A DNA stretch of 64,000 nt from Sarcophilus harrisii (lineage: Eukaryota; Chordata; Mammalia; Dasyuromorphia; Dasyuridae). The notes below the pieces were generated by a model that worked only from the letters and a program-made list of their open reading frames with translations, had not been told where the DNA came from and ran no database searches. A program made the position numbers and the translations under genes. The DNA is taken from assembly GCF_902635505.1 (NCBI RefSeq), contig NC_045428.1, positions 226,936,107-227,000,106 of the forward strand, given 5' to 3'. Of this stretch, positions 42,105 to 52,805 are shown in pieces (within the stretch, counting starts at the first letter, position 1; every line of letters begins with the position of its first letter).

Positions 42105-42247
42105 GCAGCTAGGTGGTGCAGTGGATAGAGCACCAGTCCTGAAGTCAGGAGAGCCTGAGTTCAAATCTGGTCTCAGACACTTAACATTCTCTAGCTGTGT
42201 GACCCTGGGAACTTACTTAACCCCAATTGCCTCAGAAAAAAAAAATG
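42105..42247 (+). mobile_element. Young CORE-SINE, full length
   Basis: Near-consensus copy: 'gggcagctaggtggtgcagt', 'ggatagagcaccagtcctga', 'tagctgtgtgaccctgggaa', 'ccccaattgcctcagaaaaa'. Short flanking similarity (taaaagt). Confidence 0.9.
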
Positions 42248-42544
42248 GTAAAAGTTAAAAGTAAATGACAAAATTACTAGCTTCATTGTTTTAGGTCAAT
42301 GAAGTAAAGCAGCTAGTTATGTAATCAAGGAGTGAAAAAAGAAAAAAAAAAGATAAACATTTGTACCTTATAGCAACCTCTCATTACTCTTTCTTGATAT
42401 TTCTGACCTGAAAAAATAAGACTGCTTAACCAGAGATCTCTTTTAATTCCCCCAGATCAAAGACCTTATCCTTCCCCCTCTTCACTCCTCTCATTTCAGA
42501 TCAAATTCCCAAATACAAGTGTTTAAAAAATGCTTGAAAAACAT

Positions 42545-42765
42545 AGGGAAACTTGAATTACATTCTGGTTGCAGAAATTTATTAGTTGTGTAACCTTAGG
42601 CAAGTTATCTTATCTGTTTGCTTAAGTTTTCGGATGTGTAAAGAGAAAAAATAATAATGGTACTTATTACCCAGAGTTGTTGTGAAGATCAAAATGATAC
42701 AGTGATTAAAGTGTTTACTACAGAAAATTGCTTATGTGAAGAAGCACTACATTATTGTTATTTAA
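42545..42765 (+). mobile_element. Old SINE
   Basis: 'agttgtgtaaccttaggcaa', 'ttacccagagttgttgtgaa', 'gaagcactacattattgtta'. Confidence 0.65.
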
Positions 42766-43194
42766 TTTAATGTAATTCTTCCATATCTGATAACTCTCAT
42801 GTGGTTTTAAAATATCAAAAGTAATAAAAGTAAGGATTTTTACATAGGATCCTTCTGACTCTTTTCCCATTGTTCTATTTTCTTTCTGAAAAGGAAAATT
42901 CCCATCTTGTTAATCCTGAGCTTTGCTTTTAAAATCCAATGACTACATGATTGGCTGTCATATATGACTCATGCCCAATCTAACAGAATCCAACTGTGCT
43001 AAGGGAATTTTCCTCTCTGTTAATGATACTTGACATTGTTATAACTTTGTCCCTCTTTTTCCTTTTATACCAAATTTCTATAATCAAGAAGTTTCATAAG
43101 TACAATACCAAATCTATTCAATAACACTGGAATATTTCTGAGTTACTATAATAGGATGCAAGTATGAAAATTTTACAGTTTTAACCTATATTTG

Positions 43195-43440
43195 TGATCA
43201 AATTATAAAATAAGGATGATATCCTCCTAAGGGGGAAATTATTAAAATAATAAAATAGTGAAGGTTTTCTAATTAAATGGAATATTAAAATTTGAGAAAG
43301 CAATAGAATGAAATTGTTTTCTCTAAGAACTCTATGTAGATGTATATCATTGGTTTCCTAATTTATCTACTATGGAAATTCAGGCTTTGGGCATGTTTTG
43401 ATAATAAGTTCTTCAAACTGGATTTTACACATAAGAAACA
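43195..43440. repeat. Copy 1 of a 0.25-kb duplicated sequence of unknown origin
   Basis: Shares with 43685-43945, same orientation: 'tatcctcctaaggggg', 'gaaattgttttctctaagaa' / 'agactgttttctctaagaac', 'ttcaggctttg', 'aaactggatt'. AT-rich; no family recognised. Confidence 0.75.
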
Positions 43441-43684
43441 AAACAGAAACAATTACTATATACATTCACTCTGAATCAATCATGGCCCAAACAATAACCA
43501 ATTGGGAGTTGCCCTGGGACTATTATTGGCCAATTAATGAAATACAGAGTAATTTGGGTTTAAGGCATGGTCCTTAAGAAACAAATCTAGTTGGTAAACC
43601 CCAAGAAATCTTAAAAAGTTTGCAATTAAAGAAAAAATTTCCATTCCTTTGGATAGAGCATCTACAGGTAAGGACCTTATAAAG

Positions 43685-43945
43685 AAAAAAGAAATTGTAA
43701 TACCGGGATGCTATCCTCCTAAGGGGGGGAATAATTAAACAATATAATAAGACAAAAATGTAATATGAAAAAATTTTAATTAATTGGAATAGTAAATTTT
43801 GAAAAAGCAATAAAATTAGACTGTTTTCTCTAAGAACTAAATACAGATATATATGATTGGCTTCCAAAATTTATCTTTCATGAAAGTTCAGGCTTTGATT
43901 ATGTTTTAGTAAGAAGTTTTCAAAACTGGATTAAGAAACTTACAT
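43685..43945. repeat. Copy 2 of a 0.25-kb duplicated sequence of unknown origin
   Basis: Direct repeat of 43195-43440 at an offset of about 490 bp. The sequence between the copies (43441-43684) is not duplicated. Confidence 0.75.
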
Positions 43946-44084
43946 ATAAATTTCATGGTTAATGATAAAGAAAGTGAAATTATTTTCCCAATTCTTAGGT
44001 ATCTGTGATAATTTTAAAGGTCAAAAGAGTTCATTTTGCAATTGGACCCTGATAAATTTTTTTGGTAATTAGTCCTCTTTGTTA

Positions 44085-44809
44085 TTATTATATTTAATAT
44101 TTTTATTTTCCTTAGTTACATATAAAATAAGTTTTACATATCTTTTTAAAATATTGTTTCCAGATTCTTTCCTCTCCTCCTCACTCTACTCCCCTTTAAG
44201 AAGGCACATGTGAAGTTATGTAAAACATTTCCATAAAAGTCATGTTGTGAAAGAAAACATAGCTCTCTCCTCCAAGAAAAAATCCTCAAGAAAAACAAAG
44301 TTAAAAAAAAAGAGTATGCTTCAATCTGTATTCAGACACAATCAGTTCTTTCTCTGCATATGGATAGCATTTTTCATCCTAAGTTCTTCGGAGTATTTGT
44401 GGATCATTGTACTGCTGAGAATAGCAAAGTCATTCACAACTGATTATCCCAGAATGTTGTTATTACACATGTACATAGTACATTTCTACTTTCCTTGAGT
44501 TCATGTAGGATTTTCCAGGGGTTTTTTTGAGAGCAGGGTGTTTATCATTTCCCATAGAACAATAATAATCACATTCCAAAATTAATTTAGTTATCCCCCA
44601 ATTGATGGGTATCCCCTCAATTTTCAACTGTTTGCCTTATGAGAAGAAAGCTGCTATAAATATTTTTGTACAAGTAAGTCTTTTTCCTTTTAAAATGTCT
44701 TTTGGTATTCATGCCTAGTAGTAGTATTGTTAGGTCAAATGATATTCATAATTTTATAGCCTTTTGGTCACAGATCATATCATTTGATCACATCAGTTTG
44801 TGGAATGGG

Positions 44810-44812
<3 letters not shown>
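44085..44812 (-). mobile_element. L1 ORF2 C-terminal part and 3' UTR (tail of a half-L1-like element)
   Basis: Antisense L1: 'tttacatatctttttaaaat', 'aagagtatgcttcaatctgt', 'gtggatcattgtactgctga', 'ccccaattgatgggtatccc', 'gctgctataaatatttttgt', 'agtagtagtattgttaggtc'. In the same orientation as, and directly 3' of, the ORF1-bearing part at 44885-46895. Confidence 0.8.
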
Positions 44813-44866
<54 letters not shown>

Positions 44867-44884
44867 TATATATACATATATATG
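44813..44884. repeat. (TA)n(CA)n microsatellite inside an L1-type element
   Basis: About 19 TA units, then cacacacacaca, then tatatacatatatatg. It sits at the point where L1 ORF2 sequence jumps. Confidence 0.9.
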
Positions 44885-46895
44885 TAAATTTGACTCAATT
44901 CCTTAAACATTTGAGGAATGAGGTCTTCATCAGAGAAACTTGCTTCAAAATTCTTTTCCTTTTTACTATTACTAACTGTATTTTCCCCCTTTAATTCTAT
45001 TGTCTCTCTTTTCATCTTGTCCCTCCACAAAAGTGTTTTGCTACTGAGCACTCCCTTCCCCAGTATACCTTATCTTCTATTATCCTCCCCCCCCCTCCCT
45101 TCTCTTTCTACTTTCCGGTAGGGTAAGATAGCTTTCTATACCCATATTGAATGAATATGTTTCCTCTTTGAGTCAATTCTGATGACAATAAGGTTCACTT
45201 ACTCCCTTCCCACCCTCCTCTTCCTCTGTACTGCAAAAGCTTTTTCTTGCCTTTTTCACAGCAGATAATTAATGCCACTCCACCTCTCCCTTTCCTATTC
45301 TTCCAATACATTCCTCTCTCACCCCTTAATTTAATTTTTTTAGATATTATACCTTCATATTCAACTCACACCTGTGCTCTCTGTTTACCTACATTCCTTC
45401 TAACTGCCATAATAATGAGAAAGTTCTTATGAATTACAAGTATTATTATATCCCTTTTCTGATTACCTCCTCATGTTTCTCCTGAGTCCTATATCTGAAA
45501 ATCAAATTTTCTATTTAGCTCTGGTCTTTTCATCATGAATGCTTGACAATCCTCTATTTCATTGAATTTCCACCTTTTCCCCTGAAAGATAATACTCGTT
45601 TTTGCTGGATGGATGATTCTTGGTTGTAATCCCAGTTCCATTACTCTCTGGAATATCATATTCCAGCCCTTTATAAGCTGCTAAATTTTGTATTATCCTG
45701 ACTGTGGCTTCACCATATTTGAATTGTTCCTTTCTGGATGCTTGCAATATTTTCTCCTTAACCTGGGAGTTCCAGAATTTGGCTGTAACATCCCTTGGAG
45801 TTTTCATCCTGGGTTCTCTTTCAGGAGGCAATAAGCAGATTCTTTCAATTTCTATTTTACTTTTGGTTGTAGAATATCAGGACAATTTTCCTTGATAATT
45901 TTTTTGGAAAATGATGTCCAGGTTTTGTTTTGTTTTTTCATCATGGTTTTCAGGTAGACCAATAGTTTCAATTTCTCTCTTCTGCATCTATTTTCCAGAT
46001 CAGTTGTTTTTCCAATGAAAGATTTCACATTGTTTTCTATTTTTTCATTCTTTTGGTTTTGTTTTATTGTTTTTTGATTCCTCCCAAAGTAATTTGCTTC
46101 CTTTTTCTTGATTCTAATTTTTAAGGAATTATTTTCCTCAGTGGGTTTGGTACTTCCTTTTGCCTTTTACCAGTTTTCCTCATTAGCTTTTTAAATTTTC
46201 TTTTCTACCATGCTCAATTCTCTTCCCATTTTTGAGCTCTTCCACAGCCTGAGACCAATTCTTATTTTTCTTGGAGGCCTTGGTTATAGGATGTTTGACT
46301 TTGTTATCTTCTTCTGAATGTGTTTTGATTTTCCTTGTCACCATAATGACTTTGTATGGTCAAAATCTTTTTCTGTTGTGCTCATTTTCCCAGACCATTA
46401 CTTAGCTTTTTAACTCTTTTTTTTTTTTTTTTTTTTTTTTTAAAGCAGGGCTCCATTTCTAGGATGTCCTCAGGAAGCTGCTTGGCTACCACCACCTACA
46501 CCTACTACTGATTTGTTGATTTCCCAAGGCCTTCTCACCATACTGACCAACCTTTTCTACTGACCTTTCAACTCATCTTTGGTGATTCTGGGCTAAGAAG
46601 TCTACACACCACCAGTACTTCCCCTGATTCAGAGATCCAAGGCATGTTCCTGCTTTGCTGGCACTAGGGCCAGGGCTACATGGGATTGCATGCTAGCTAG
46701 ACTCCCACCTGGGTACCACAGACCTTTTCTGCTGGTTTTTTTAAGTTGTCTTCACCCACAAAATATTCCACTCTGTCTTTTTGTGTGTTCTGATGCTTTA
46801 AAATGTGTTTAGAGTTATTACTTAAAGGAATTTTGAACAGTTTGGGGAAAAGCTGGGCAAATCCTGATCTTTACTCTGCCATCTTGACTCTACCT
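44885..46895 (-). mobile_element. Half-L1 (HAL1)-like element: 5' UTR, ORF1 and short 3' region
   Basis: The right end on the minus strand is the L1-type 5' start, GTAGAGTCAAGATGGCAGAG (46892-46873). A G/C-richer 5' UTR follows, then an ORF1 region whose C-terminal part is partly open: 45831-45559 reads MKTPRDVTAKFWNSQVKEK, ILQASRKEQFKYGEATVRI, like the ORF1p C-terminal domain (PRHIIVKF..KEKIL+AAR). After ORF1 comes about 0.65 kb of non-ORF2 sequence, then a scrap of late ORF2 (SDEDLIPQMFKELSQI) and the L1 tail. Most of ORF2 is absent. Known: HAL1 elements carry ORF1 but no ORF2. An internally deleted L1 is the alternative. Confidence 0.65.
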
Positions 46896-46899
46896 TTCC

Positions 46900-47515
46900 C
46901 TCATACATTTTAAAAGATTGTTATATTAGGTGCAGGATTTAGCTAAGAATAGAAATAACAAATAGTATATAAATTTAAATTCTCTGAAATTTTTAAGAAC
47001 TTCTAGATTTGGAACTAGGGAAGCAGAGTCCCCTTCAGAGCTGTTCTGAGAATAAAGCCTATTGTCCAAGTAAGGATATCTAGGGACCAGATAATTATAT
47101 GAAATATCTGGGACTCAAATATACTGGTTAAATGAATATTGCAAATGGGTTACTAAAATACAAGAAGCCTTGATAATTTTAATTTATATTAAAATATTAA
47201 TTTAAATTTTTTAATGTAAATTTAAAATTTATTAAAAATATTTTAAAAGACCAATAATTTGGTCTTTTGTTTCAAGATGTCTATGTTTAAGTTTTCTTGA
47301 TTACCTTGATAACCTGTAAACTTCCCTAATCAAAACTAAGTCCATTGTGATCACTCTAAGTATTTTGAATTGTACCTGTCTTAATTACACAATTATGAGA
47401 ATTGTGAGAAAAGCTTTAGTGCTTTGTTTGAACCTAGCCCTGGGAAGCTGAATCATCTCTGTGTGTTTAGAAACTCTTAACTAAGGACCTATGTACGCTG
47501 ATCAGAAACTCAGAT
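46900..47515. other. No recognisable gene or repeat
   Basis: AT-rich; 47180-47260 is degenerate atttaaa/ttaaaatt sequence. Confidence 0.35.
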
Positions 47516-47519
47516 TCAA

Positions 47520-47950
47520 AGACTGATGCAAGGAGTTTTCTCTAAGTGTCCCTACCAGGTTCTTCTGAATATTACCCCAGCTGCCAAACTTGTGGGTGTG
47601 GGCTCCTGGATTATCTGAAAAAAAATTCCCTCTTTTTGAGTGGACAGCAAAACCCTCCAGGAACCCCAGAGTTAGTCTAGTACAGACTTAGAAATAACTG
47701 ACATCCAGAGCAGACAATTGTCCAAGATCCTGGATGAGGGCTGAATATACTGTCCTAGTGATTTTTTTTCCTCTTTCTTTTTGTTATATACCCAAATATC
47801 AAGCGTGTGTGGACATGTTCTCCTTCTACAATTTATTGTAGAATAAGATTCTACATCTTATTCAAGGAACTGACTTCCTGGAATAAACATGCTCCTCCTG
47901 CCCCAACTGGAGATGGTATCTTGATTTATACCTGCCTCTCCTTAATTGTC
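47520..47950 (+). mobile_element. Possible LTR relic
   Basis: Ends with a polyadenylation-like 'ggaataaacatgc' at about 47880, followed by a C-rich U5-like stretch ('ctgccccaactggagatggt'). Both ends uncertain. Fossil. Confidence 0.3.
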
Positions 47951-48001
47951 TAGAAGGATAGGGATTCTTTCAGATCCCCTCCCTTTGGCAGAAAGGGGGA
48001 A

Positions 48002-48400
48002 TATCAAGATATTAAGGGACACCCTGTTTTCCAAAGCAAGCTGTACCCCAAGCTTGGTACCAGAGCAATCCTTTGCATTTACCCCCTGGATGATCTCAAC
48101 TGCAGCAAAATCCCAGAACTGTTTTAAGCCCCACCACTAATCAAACTTGTCACACTGTTGCTGTTACCCTTCCTTGTCCAGGCTACAATTTACTTCATAG
48201 CCATGGATACAAGTATTGAGATCTTCTTGTACTAAGGCGGGTACCCCTCCCATTACTTGGTACATGTATTTTGTTTGTAAGCTATTTCCCAAACTCTGAA
48301 ATTAAACTTCTGTTTGATTCCTGACTCTCCTGTCTCCCAGACTGCTTTGTTGGGCTCTTAGAACATGCACAGGTTAGAAGCTGGTCCTGTCTGGTGGACA
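48002..48400 (+). mobile_element. Solo LTR, same family as 41303-41695
   Basis: About 399 bp. 'tcaagatattaagggacacc' at the start, 'ctctgaaattaaacttctg' around the polyadenylation region, ends ..ggtggaca. A gggaa motif lies at both edges within 2 bases, possibly the target duplication. No internal region present. Confidence 0.75.
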
Positions 48401-48613
48401 AAGGGAATAAGCATTTATGAGCTCTTCTGTATTAGGCTCTTTACAAATATCTCATTTGATCCTTATAACAACATGGTTAGGGAGGTGCTATTATTATCCC
48501 CATTTTACATTAGAGAAATTGAAGATAGAGGGTAACATTTCTAGGGTCCCATGGCTAGATCACTTAGATCTTCCTAATTATCCTCTGGTTGTCTCTGTAC
48601 CATCTAGCTGCCT
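48400..48613 (-). mobile_element. MIR/CORE-SINE
   Basis: 'gaataagcatttatgagctc', 'tctcatttgatccttataac', 'atccccattttacattagag', 'ctctgtaccatctagctgcc'. Confidence 0.75.
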
Positions 48614-48979
48614 TATTACAAGAGAAGTGTCTATTGGTGGGGGGAAGAAAAGAATCATTTGGAACTGATGGTGATATTTAAAAACTGAAACAAAAAGACA
48701 CCAGAAAGACATCACTTCATATCCCAGTTTCTACATTTGCAAAGTGAGGGAATAAAACTCAATGAATTTTAGGATTCTTCTGATTCTAAGGCTATACTCA
48801 CATGATTCTTTACAAGATTTTTTCATTCCCATGATTTTTTTTTAATCTTAAAAAATTACTTAATCTTCCTTAGTTGTTGGAATCTTTACAAACTGTTAAG
48901 TCATTAGGCATAAGTCATAGAGACAATAATTATCTAATTTAGCACGGTTCAGTGTGATTAATCTGATCCTACGAGGAGA

Positions 48980-49620
48980 TGTTATAGGCCAGAACTTGAA
49001 ACAAGGTACTAAGTACAACTGATAGACAATAATGCTTGTGTTCACACCTTTAGAGAGCTCTTATAAGCAAGAAGTATTTAAGTACTCATTGGAGTTCACA
49101 CGTTTGGGAGATTTCAGGGTTTAGTATGAGATATCTAAATTCACACCTCCCTTGAAGCTCTTAGGGTCAGAGAGCACGCTGGGAGATATCCCACAATCCC
49201 ACTCTCAGAGAAGCAGCAGTGAGCCACTTGAGAGTTTTTACTTGGAAACATTCCCAGGAGTCGGAGATTCAGCGCTCTGGGAGGTTGAGAGCCAGAAGCC
49301 CTCTCTGGGAGGCAACAGAGATTCATTCCATCTGGAGGCTGAAGAAAGCAGAGGCAAAGGACAAAGCTGCAAGAGCTCTTAGAACCAAGGAGAGAGAGCA
49401 GAGGTAGAAGCAAGGGACAAGCTGCAAGAGCTCTTGGAACCAAGCAGAGAGATAGGCTTCTGAGCTAACCGGGCCCAAGGAAAGAGACAAGACTTGGAAG
49501 GAGAAAATAAATGTTTGCATTTTATCAGCTGGCTGCATTTTGGGTGATTATTTACTTTTAACTGAAACTAAGGCTGCCTCCAGAAAACCTCCCCAAGAAA
49601 CCTTCTCCCAGAGAGAACCA
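48980..49620 (+). mobile_element. Solo LTR of a second family
   Basis: Starts 'tgttataggccagaacttga', has 'agaaaataaatgtttgcatt' as polyadenylation region and a U5 'ctgaaactaaggctgcctcc', ending near ..gagagaacca. Contains an internal tandem duplication of about 55 bp (49363-49400 and 49417-49455). No internal retroviral region alongside. Fossil. Confidence 0.7.
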
Positions 49621-49639
49621 TCTTATTATTATGTTAAAG

Positions 49640-50180
49640 AACAAAAACACCATACTAAGTCTCAATTTCTTTATCTATTAAAAAAAAGTATGGGGGGGAT
49701 TATAGTAGGTAATCTCTAAATTCCTTTATAAGTCTAAATTTGAGATCCTGTGGTCCTATAATCTCAAAACATTTATTAAAATTATTTTTGAAAAATTAAA
49801 AATTATATTAATATTTTGGGGAGAAAATCACAACTTCTGGGGTCTCAATGACTTTTAGGACCTCTTCTGATTTTTAACTGTACTTCCATAATTCTTTTCA
49901 TGATTTTTCATTCCCATGAATTTTTTTTACCTTAAAAAAATCACTTAATCTTCCTTAGCCTCAATTTATCTTTAAAAAAAAAAAAAAGTGGTGGTGGTGG
50001 TGGGATTATAACAGGATTATTGTAGTAGAATATAGTAGGATTATTTTTTTTTAATTTCAAAATTAAATTAATTTTTTGGGGGAAAACTACAACTTTCCAG
50101 AGTCTCAATTTCTTCATTTATAAACTGAAAGAGCTGTGATAGATGATGTCCAATATCCCTTCCAGTATTAACATTTTATG
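49640..50180. other. No recognisable gene; internally repetitive AT-rich sequence
   Basis: The pattern 'ctcaatttct..ttatctatt aaaaaaa..ggattatagtagg' recurs near 49665-49710, 49960-50040 and 50100-50130, suggesting an old local duplication. A ggtggtggtgg patch lies at 49988. Confidence 0.4.
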
Positions 50181-50185
50181 ATTCC

Positions 50186-50494
50186 ATGAGATGGTGTTGT
50201 TTCACAAGAGACAAATTACAGGGTTGGACTACCACCATAAAGAATTCCAATAAACTGCCTTTAACACCAGATAATTTGTACTGGCAACAGTTAATTGCTG
50301 AGCTCTTTCAGCCTCTCAGAGGGAAAAAGGAAAATACTGATTACTGCATCAGACAGCTTGGGCTTCCCATCCTTGCTCAACTTATTGGCATCATGGCTAC
50401 AGCTGAAAATGAGGTTTTGAAACAGTATATGTCAGCATTGAGAGAAACTTCTTACTGTTATGTCCGGCCTCGTTTATCCTCCTCTCATCCCTAA
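50186..50494 (+). CDS. Unassigned 102-codon ORF, possible retrocopy or gene fragment
   Basis: Opens at 50186 and closes with TAA. Unlike the composition-driven frames elsewhere it has a balanced, protein-like make-up: LTPDNLYWQQLIAELFQPLR, ENTDYCIRQLGLPILAQLIG, IMATAENEVLKQYMSALRET. The middle could form amphipathic helices. It overlaps none of the repeats I recognise. No flanking duplication or poly(A) was found to prove a processed copy, and no clear splice sites prove an exon. I do not recognise the family. It could also be a scrap of an unidentified transposon. Confidence 0.3.
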   Translation: MRWCCFTRDKLQGWTTTIKNSNKLPLTPDNLYWQQLIAELFQPLRGKKENTDYCIRQLGLPILAQLIGIMATAENEVLKQYMSALRETSYCYVRPRLSSSHP

Positions 50495-51044
50495 GCCAGC
50501 CTTTCCTCCCCATCATGGGTTTAATATATCACCAACCAACAAATCAAGAAAACAAAGTATTATGTCTGACAGAGCAATTCACCTGAGAGGATGTAGGAAT
50601 ATTTTCCTTTTCCTGTTCTAATGTTTGTTTTGCACAGTGCCTGGAATTTCTACTTAAGGTAAGATGTTTATAGCATAATTAAGTAATTTAGTATACACTG
50701 AATCAAAGTCAGATGACTAAGAATTATTTCATTCTAAGGAACACCTGTGACTTGGACCATGTTAATTTGCTTCTTGCTGGGAAACAAACAAACAACAACA
50801 ACAACAAAAAAAAAAACCCCAAAGTCATAACTCTTAACTCCAAAGTTCTATATCCATTTGTATATAATTTGCTTCTTTTTTCAATAATTCAATTCAACTC
50901 AATAATTTTGTTTCTTAGATACCTATTTTGGTGGACACTGGGTACAAAAAGATAAAAAACAAATGTACTTTAACAACAACAACAATGTAAGCACTCAGGA
51001 AGTTTACAATTAAATATAACATCTATTCTATGCTACTGGGAAGT

Positions 51045-51290
51045 TAGGAGATGCAGTGGATAGAATGGTGGATCTGGAATCAGGAAGACTCATATTCCTG
51101 AATTCAAATGTGATCTCAAATCCTTAATAGTTGTGTGACCCTGAGCAAGTCATCTAACCCTGTTTACCTTATTTCCTCATTTATAAAATGAGCTAGAGAA
51201 GGAAATAACAAACTACTCCAGTATCTTTGCCAAGAAAATCATAAAATGAGATCACTAAGAGTTGGATACCATTAAACCACAACAAGGCTA
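51045..51290 (+). mobile_element. SINE with RTE-type tail (first of a tandem pair)
   Basis: 'gatgcagtggatagaatggt', 'gtgtgaccctgagcaagtca', 'gctagagaaggaaataacaa', 'tgccaagaaaatcataaaat', tail 'ccattaaaccacaacaa'. Confidence 0.85.
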
Positions 51291-51303
51291 TGAATAGCTT
51301 TAA

Positions 51304-51537
51304 TAGGGCATCCAGGTTGTGCAATGGATAGAGTGCTGGATCTAGAATCAAGAAGACTCAGACACTTCCTAGCTGTGTGAAAGAACCTTAATACTGTTTG
51401 TCTCAGTTTCCTCATCTGTAAAGGGAGCTAGAGAAGGAAATGGCAAACCACTCCAGCATCTTTACCAAGAAAACCTCAGATGAGGTCACAAAGAGTCGGA
51501 CATGACTGAAAAATAACTCAATAAATACAATGCTAAG
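51304..51537 (+). mobile_element. SINE with RTE-type tail (second of a tandem pair)
   Basis: 'gggcatccaggttgtgcaat', 'gagctagagaaggaaatggc', and the tail 'gtcacaaagagtcggacatg', 'actgaaaaataactcaataa', an excellent match to the 3' end of RTE/BovB LINEs. Confidence 0.9.
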
Positions 51538-51612
51538 CAGGGCATCGAGGTGGAGTTAAAATGGGACTGGTTCAGAGGACCTGAATTCAAATCTCTTCTC
51601 AAAAGTTTATTC
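51538..51612 (+). mobile_element. CORE-SINE head fragment
   Basis: 'agggcatcgaggtgga', 'ggacctgaattcaaatctct' directly after the previous SINE, then truncated where the L1 begins. Confidence 0.6.
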
Positions 51613-51624
51613 CCTATATTATTG

Positions 51625-51967
51625 TTCAGTATGATTTTAGGATGATTTCAGAAAGGCCTGGAGAGACTTACATGAACTGATGCTGAGTGAAATGAGCAGG
51701 ACCAGGAGATAGTCATACTTCAACAACAATACTTTATGATGATCAATTCTGATGGACGTGGCTCTCTTCAACAATAAGATGAACCAAATCAGTTCCAATA
51801 GAGCAGTAATGAACTGAACCAGCTACACCCAGGGAAAGAACTCTGGGAGATGACTATGAACCACTACATAGAATTCCTAATCCCTCTATTTTTGTCCACC
51901 TCCATTTTTGATTTCCTTCACAGGCTAATTGTACACTATTTCTAAGTCTGATTCTTTTTGTACAGCA
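51625..51967 (+). mobile_element. L1 ORF2 end and 3' UTR, cut off before the tail
   Basis: 'gatgatttcagaaaggcctg', 'actgatgctgagtgaaatga', 'cagctacacccagggaaaga', 'tgtccacctccatttttgat', ending at 'tttttgtacagca' with no poly(A). A different L1 follows directly. Confidence 0.85.
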
Positions 51968-52805
51968 TTAATGGTGGAACTGTGAACAGATCCAACCATT
52001 CTGGAGAGCAGTTTGGAACTATGCTCAAAAAGTTATCAAACTGTGCATACCCTTTGATCCAGCAGTGTTTCTATTGGGCTTATATCCCAAAGAGATCTTA
52101 AAGGAGTGAAAGGGAACCACATATGCAGAAATGTTTGTGGCAGCCCTTTTTGTAATGGCTAGAAACTGGAAACTGAATGGATGCTCATCAGTTGGAGAAT
52201 GGCCGAATAAATTATGGTATATGAATGTTATGGAATATTATTGTTCTATAAGAAACAACCAGCAGGATGATTTCAGAGAGGCCTGGAGAGATTTACATGA
52301 ACTGCTGCTAAGTGAAATGAGCAGAATCAGGAGATCATTGTACATGGCAACAACAAGACTATATGATGATCAATTCTGATGAACATGGCTCTCTTCAACA
52401 ATGAGATTATTTGAAACAGTTCCAATTGTTCAGTGATGAAGAGAGCCATCTACACCGAGAGAGAGAACCATTGGAGCTGAGTGTGGACCACAACATAGTA
52501 TTCTCACTTTTTTTGTTGTTTGCTTGCATTTTGTTTTCTTTCTTTTTTTTTTTCTTCCTTCTTGATCTGTTTTTTTTTGTGCAGCAAGATAACTATATAA
52601 ATATGTGTACATATATTTTAACATATTTAACATGTATTGGACTACCTGCCAGCTAGGGCAGGAGGTGGGAGGAAGGAGGGAAAAAGTTGGAACAGAAAGT
52701 TTTGCAAGGGTCAATGTTGAAAAATTACCCATGCATGTGTTTTGTAAATAAAAAGCTTTAATAAAAATAAATAAATATAAAGCTTTAATAAAATAAAAAA
52801 AAAAA
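51968..52805 (+). mobile_element. L1 ORF2 C-terminus through 3' end
   Basis: An open stretch at 52131-52379 reads MFVAALFVMARNWKLNGC, then MNVMEYYCSIRNNQQDDF, matching the CTRMFIAALF..MEYYAAIKND end of mammalian L1 ORF2. 3' UTR with 'ttacccatgcatgtgttttg' and 'taaataaaaagctttaataa' repeated twice in the tail. Confidence 0.9.

Noticed and set aside
45559-45831. 90-codon minus-strand frame (PRDVTAKFWNSQVKEK..)
   Set aside because: Assigned to L1/HAL1 ORF1p C-terminal domain within a mobile element rather than a host gene.
49141-49443. 100-codon minus-strand frame with hydrophobic Leu-rich start resembling a signal peptide
   Set aside because: It lies wholly inside a solo LTR, antisense to it, with overlapping frames on the other strand.
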